The notes beneath the pieces are model-generated. The model made no database searches, was not told where the DNA came from, and saw only the letters and a list, made by a program, of their open reading frames with translations. Shown here one piece after another: positions 59,401 through 64,000 of a stretch of DNA of 64,000 bases (positions are counted from its first letter, which is position 1; every line of letters begins with the position of its first letter). Source of the DNA: Odontesthes bonariensis (Eukaryota; Chordata; Actinopteri; Atheriniformes; Atherinopsidae); NCBI RefSeq assembly GCF_027942865.1, contig NC_134523.1, positions 455,116-519,115 of the forward strand, read 5' to 3'. The position numbers and the translations under genes are program-made.

Positions 59401-62400
59401 ACTACATACTGCATACTGCATACTGCATGCTGCATACTGCATACTACATGCTGCATACTGCATACTGCATACTGCATACTACATACTGCATACTGCATGC
59501 TGCATGCTGCATACTGCATACTACATGCTGCATACTGCATACTACATGCTGCATACTACATACTGCATGCTGCATACTGCATACTACATGCTGCATACTG
59601 CATACTACATACTACATACTACATACTGCCTACTGCATACTCATCGATCAGACAGTATGCAGAGCGTTTACCCACAATGCATTTCGCTCCTGCCCGAGCT
59701 GAAATCAGCCGGCCTGAAGCTGATTTCTCTTAAGCTCTAAACTCTGTAAACTTTAGCAACATTTGAAACATTTTCAGGTGAGAAAGTAGTCGTTTAGATC
59801 CCCAACGTGTTGAAAACCTGACAAAATACCGGCTGTTTACAATTTTGTTCCCACGAATTCAGCGCTACTAAAGCTAGCCGCAGTGAGCTAACGCACTTCC
59901 GTTTATTTTCACAAAATAAAATACCCGTTGCCTTTTATCATAGAGAAAGCCATTACCATACAATTGGTGCTTTTGTTTTGAAAACAGGAAGTGAACCTAC
60001 CCTCGTTGTAGCTAGCTTGAAACTGCCGTTTTGACAGGAAATGACGATCGGCCACGTTACGTTGCATCTTGGGTAGTTTGAGTATGAGTAGTAACCTCAT
60101 GATGCATACCCAACATTTAGGAGAATCTAGTAATCAAACTCGCATACTAACTCAGAAAGTTAGGAGTAGTATGCAGTTTGGAACACATCCAGAGTCTGCT
60201 GCGAGCAGGCGGCGCCTTCACCTCCTCAGGTGAGTAACGGTTTTTGTGTTGTCAGCCTGGTGCAGGCGCAGTACTGGCACGACCCGCTCAACGACGACCT
60301 GTACAAGAAGCACAGCCTGTTCCTGGCCGACATCAACCAGGAGAGGGTGAGTGAAGACCTAATGACTCAGATCATTTACTGGTGTTTGTGGATCGGCCGA
60401 AGTCATGAATCAGAAACATGTTTGGGTTCTACGGAAGCCCAGAGCGGACGTGCTACGTATAAACTGTCTGATGGTTTTCGAGGCCACTTTTTCTCCCCAG
60501 TCCGCCCCTGTTTATATGCGTTTGTAATATGTTTGTGATCCTGCTGAGTCAACTTCATCAGTGACCGGCTGAGGGGACCAGGCCGTCTCCATGGTTACCG
60601 AATGATGCGGTGCCGTTATCGTTTTCTCGAGATAACGAGATAAATAACTCGTTATCTCGAGAAAATGAAATACTCGTCACACCAGCGGGATTTGCTTTGT
60701 GTTCGGAGAATCTAGTATGCATCCGGGAACTTAAGAAAAGTTAAAGTTAGTAGGAGAAGTATGCGGTTTGGAACACATCCAGTGTTTGTGTTCACACGGA
60801 TGTAAATGTGTTGTCTGCCCCGGTGTCTCAGGCTGTGAATGAGACCTACAGGAAGAACCTGCAGCTGCTGGAGAAGTTCGTGATGGTGAAGTTCCTGCAG
60901 GACACCGTGGTGGACCCCGTGGCCTCGGAGGTAAGCCTCCATCTGCCCTAACTTCCTGTGATGAAACCTCAGAACTCAGACTCTCTGACTCTGCTCGCAG
61001 TGGTTCGGCTTCCTGAAGACGGGTCAGGCCAAAGAGACGGAGACTCTGCAGGAGAGCGTCCTCTACAAAGAGGTAAGCTGCCCCGAAGCATGTTTCATCT
61101 CACCATAACTGCTGGAGTAACGCAGCCATTACAAAATAAAAGCCTGAGAGCGACAGACTTTTACAAAATAAAAGCCTGTGAGCGACAGACTTTTACAGAA
61201 TAAAAGCCTGTGAGCTACAGACTTTTACAAAATAAAAGCCTGTGAGCAGCAGACTTTTACAAAATAAAAGCCTGTGAGCAGCAGACTTTTACAATAATAA
61301 AATAAATAATAAAACAGGGTGGTCCGTGGCGTAGTGGGCTGAGCAGGCGCCCCATGTACAGAGGCTACAGTCCTCGCTGCAGCTGGTCCCGCATCGGACG
61401 GCCCTTTGCTGCATGTCGTTCCCCCTCTCTCTGTCCCCTGCTTCCTGTCTCTCTGAACTTTCCATTAAAGGCACTAAAGTCCTAAAAGAAATAAAAACTG
61501 CATTAATGCACGATAAAATATTAATCAGTGTTAAATAATAACGAGTTAACTCGCCCAGCCCTAGTTTTTTTTTTTTAATTGAATTGAATTGAATTTTATA
61601 TTTCATCTAAAACTGGTGAAATGCTTCTGAATTGCACCTAAATGAAATAAATAAATGGTTTACCATTCAAGCAGTTTTCCCTGTAATATTATTATGATTG
61701 CAAAGGACTACATTTTGTTGCACTTCTTTCTAAAAACGTGTTGAAACTCGCCGTATGAGCGCATTAAGATTTCCAATTCCAGGTTGGTGAAAAACGTAGC
61801 CCCTCCTCTCCCCGTTGCCATGGTGACTCATCAAATCGGGGCTCCATTGATGCTGGTTTTTTTTGTTTTTTTTTAAAGTTGTGGCTCAAAACTCAACTCA
61901 AACTTTATTTATAGAGCACATTTAAAAAACAACCGAGGTTGACCAAAGTGCTGTACAGGATAAAAGCGACTCATAATGCTACCGTTCCAAGCAGTTAAAA
62001 ATCAATAGATACTAAAACACAGTGCAATAAAATAAAGATATAAAACAAATCAAGGTTATCAGCCAAGACTCTACTTCTAACAGTTCTATTTAGCTGTGCA
62101 TATGACACCTGAAAGTATTTTATCTGCACTCTTCACTTTTAAATGAATTAATGATTATTTTTAATGTTTTTTTTTTTATTTCTTTTCAATGATTTTATTG
62201 CCTTCTTGTGATTTTATGTAGCTGTAAAGCACTTTGAATTACCTTGTGTACGAATTGTGCTCTATAAATAAAATGGCCTTGCCTACTTAATTATGATTAA
62301 AAGCCAGGGCTCTAAACTCAAAGTGAACCTACTCAGAGGTGACTAAACTCACTCATCAGCGTTTCTGGAACCGAAAATTGAGTTTTCCATCTCAGAGTTC

Positions 62401-62638
62401 AGGAACAGACTCGGAGTTTGTTTAACCTGCTTTGTGAAACGGACCGCAGATGTTTATAGAAGTCGGTGAGTTCAGCGTGACCTTTTTGTTGCTGCAGGAT
62501 CGTCTGGGCCTCGCCGCCATGGACAAGGCTGGAAAGCTGGCGTTTCTGGCCAGCGAGGGCGACCACCTGCAGTTCACCAGAGAGTGGTTCGACGCCAACC
62601 TGCTGCCCCTCCTGAGGTCGACCCGCCGCCCGGCCTGA
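56429..62638 (+). CDS. ppt1: Palmitoyl-protein thioesterase 1 (PPT1)
   Basis: Lysosomal hydrolase that removes S-palmitate from cysteines of proteins under degradation; loss causes infantile neuronal ceroid lipofuscinosis in humans. Nine plus-strand exons: 56429-56564, 57614-57723, 58648-58775, 58850-58920, 58994-59096, 60256-60346, 60832-60930, 61001-61072 and 62498-62638 (951 bp, 316 aa; human 306). All introns are GT-AG. A signal peptide ([15 protein letters not shown], about residues 11-25) precedes the alpha/beta-hydrolase fold. Family landmarks are [40 protein letters not shown] and [12 protein letters not shown]. The catalytic triad aligns as Ser119 (GFSQGG), Asp237 (FLQDTV) and His293 (EGDHLQ), each four residues beyond the human numbering. 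The sequon NET at 216 matches human N212; the human sites N197 and N232 are lost (HKHS-type and QDT), and NGT at 34 is extra. Met9 is an alternative in-frame start. Confidence 0.97.
58040..58520 (-). repeat. Inverted copy of the 51-bp VNTR element (ppt1 intron 2)
   Basis: The reverse complement of the 48905-49570 region, with three VNTR units (TATATGCTCCCAGGAACAGG) and the flank containing GTTAGCGTTAGCTGCTGC. Confidence 0.85.
59101..60190. mobile_element. Heptamer-bearing TIR element in ppt1 intron 5
   Basis: Reverse copy of the element at 24373-27234. Its left end CTGTGTTCGATACTGC starts about 6 bp after the exon 5 boundary, overlapping the extended donor site. The heptamer array is at 59113-59640, unique interior at 59640-60110 (TACCCACAATGCATTTCG) and right end GTATGCAGTTTGGAACAC near 60170. 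It makes up nearly all of the intron. Confidence 0.82.
59113..59641. repeat. Heptamer satellite (CATACTA/CATACTG), ppt1 intron 5
   Basis: About 75 seven-base units, complementary to the AGTATGT/AGTATGC arrays elsewhere, with CATGCTG variants in the right half. Frames through it are artefacts. Confidence 0.93.
60697..60782. mobile_element. Solo end of the heptamer-element family (ppt1 intron 6)
   Basis: GAGAATCTAGTATGCATCCG then AGTTAAAGTTAGTAGGAG and GTATGCGGTTTGGAACAC match the left-end region of the 24373 element in reverse, without array or far end. Confidence 0.7.
61127..61563 (+). mobile_element. hAT-like/32-bp repeat/SINE remnant, copy 5 (ppt1 intron 8)
   Basis: Five 32-bp units (61133-61290), a SINE (61318-61490; GGTCCGTGGCGTAGTGGG, GAGCAGGCGCCCC) and the right hAT terminus GAGTTAACTCGCCCAGCCCT. 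The left half with the BED finger is missing. The AATAAA-bearing strand is the ppt1 sense strand. Confidence 0.8.
61885..62285. mobile_element. LINE/SINE 3'-end repeats in ppt1 intron 8
   Basis: AACTTTATTTATAGAGCACA and CCAAAGTGCTGTACAGGA (reverse tail) and GTAAAGCACTTTGAATTACC with CTCTATAAATAAA (forward tail) face each other. Both are typical retroposon ends. Confidence 0.6.
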
Positions 62639-62737
62639 GCGCCACCTGCTGCCTGAAACTTCTTTTTGCACTGATCACTCGTAGCTCAACTTTTATCGGC
62701 TTTAGCTTCCTGCTGTGACGAAACTGAGATGTTGCCT

Positions 62738-63365
62738 TTAACCCTCCTGTTGTCCTGTTTAACCCTCCTGTTGTCCTGTTTAACTCTCCTGCTGTCCTGT
62801 TTAACCCTCCTGTTGTCCTGCGGGTCCAAAGTGAGCCACCACCATGTTTAGCTGCAGAAAAAACACCTTAAACTATCTTTTTCCAACTTGAAATGTTACG
62901 ACTTTTCCTAAAGGGACCCCATCATTAGAAAAAGTCCCACTTTATTTTTGTTTATGTCTCCATGTGGGCTGTACACCACTAGGGTACAAAGATTGTCTTA
63001 TGGGTCATTTTTGACCCGTGAATTATAAAAACATTTAAACAGCAGAAAAAAGTTCAGTTTTTTCCCTTTCAATATAATTAATTCAGAAGTAATTACTTCA
63101 CATTTATATAATAGCAATAAACCTTTATTATGTAAAAGAAAACTGTTGGTCCAACTGACCAAAAAAAAAAAAAAGTGTAATCCTGAAAACTGGTGATTGT
63201 CTTTTTGTATTGTGTAACATAAAATACATGATAAAAATGTATTGAAATTAGTTGAATAGATAAATAAAAGGTGGTTTCATCGTTCAAAATTCAATTAAGT
63301 GGCTTTATTTTGGCCATTTGACCCGTAGGACAAAGGAGAGTAAACACAATGTTAAAGAGATTTTA
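62738..63365. mobile_element. R2 repeat copy downstream of ppt1
   Basis: TTTAACCCTCCTGTTGTCC repeated four times, then the body shared with 53549-54240, including GTACACCACTAGGGTACAAA and GGGTCATTTTTGACCCG. It probably contributes to the ppt1 3' UTR or lies just past it. Confidence 0.62.
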
Positions 63366-64000
63366 AACGTAAGAAATCATTTAAACTGTGAAACTGCTCG
63401 TGTTGATAAATAAATTGTGTCCAATAAAAACAGGAGCCCGAGTTTATTGCAACAGTTTAATGATGTCTCAGTACTGATGATGTTGGACCCAAAAAATAAA
63501 GAAAAGAAATTTAGTAAAGATGATCAGAAGTTTACAGACAATCACTGATCTGTGCATGTGAGTAAAGGTGCAGCCCGTCTAACCTTCTCTAACGTGGAAT
63601 GTTTCTAACATTTTGGGAACGTCCTGAAGGGGAAACTGGGAATGTTAACCTCCCGGCTTCATGTTTGAATCCTCAGAACCGACTTTGCCCACTGGACCTT
63701 CTAGTTGCTGCACGCAGTGGAGGTGATATGATGCTCTGAGTGGTTGTTTTATAAGTGCCTCACCGGGGAATTGCATAAAATGAGGAAAAGAAGGAGAAGG
63801 AGGAGGAAGAGGAGGAAGCATCCTGACCGGCTGCAGAGAAGCTAATCTACGTGCTCGGCTTTCAGACAGAAATATGAAACGGCATCGAGCTGCTCGCTGC
63901 TGATTGGCTGGAGGATCTGCTCCAGAGAGCGAGCAGCCCTCTCATTGGCGAATGGAAGGAGCAGCTGCAGCTGTGATTGGCTGATCAGGAGGGGAGGAGG
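63366..64000. other. Window end: possible neighbouring promoter
   Basis: Poly(A)-signal-like AATAAA at 63423 (plus) and 63440-63446 (minus). GAGGAAGGAGGAG-type purine runs lie around 63780-63830 and three inverted CCAAT boxes (ATTGG) at 63903, 63944 and 63976. No coding exon is visible before the window ends. Confidence 0.35.

Overview
This is vertebrate nuclear DNA, most likely from a ray-finned (teleost) fish. Its genes are split by GT-AG introns. It carries L2-type LINE tails, tRNA-derived SINEs and hAT/Tol2-like nonautonomous DNA transposons. No bacterial-style operons, CRISPR arrays or plasmid/phage genes are visible. About 3 kb of the 64 kb is coding. Three genes could be rebuilt exon by exon with all reading frames consistent: fhl3 (minus strand, coding exons 7760-16274, 279 aa), rragc (minus strand, 50354-54903, 384 aa) and ppt1 (plus strand, 56429-62638, 316 aa). 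All three human orthologues lie in chromosome band 1p34, so the window is a rearranged block of that ancestral segment. Layout: 1-930 is unique DNA ending in an L2-like retroposon tail. 931-6867 is a 5.9-kb pentamer-based satellite. 7.5-16.3 kb holds fhl3, whose introns contain a 31-bp hairpin minisatellite, two 32-bp minisatellite blocks and an 11-bp minisatellite. 16.3-47 kb has no recognisable coding exon. It is filled by copies of one hAT-like element carrying the 32-bp array, a 2.9-kb inverted-repeat element filled with a heptamer satellite, a Tol2-like element, a ZBED-like hAT remnant, a LINE-derived 55-bp array and a heptamer array split by a later insertion. A GC-rich block at 47.1-47.3 kb may be the fhl3 promoter and noncoding first exon. 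47.3-49.6 kb has a LINE fragment, the second 55-bp array and a 51-bp VNTR. rragc and ppt1 then lie head to head across a 1.5-kb spacer, and 62.7-64 kb is repeat plus a possible next promoter. Function: FHL3 is a LIM-only adaptor of muscle and nucleus. RagC is the Rag GTPase that brings mTORC1 to the lysosome. PPT1 is a lysosomal thioesterase. The rragc-ppt1 spacer holds a near-perfect CLEAR/TFEB E-box and a triplicated CCAAT/GC-box module, which suggests joint lysosomal control. The most unusual property is that at least four tandem-repeat families seem to have grown from the ends or bodies of transposable elements, several with higher-order duplications. Very long open frames in these arrays are artefacts, not proteins.
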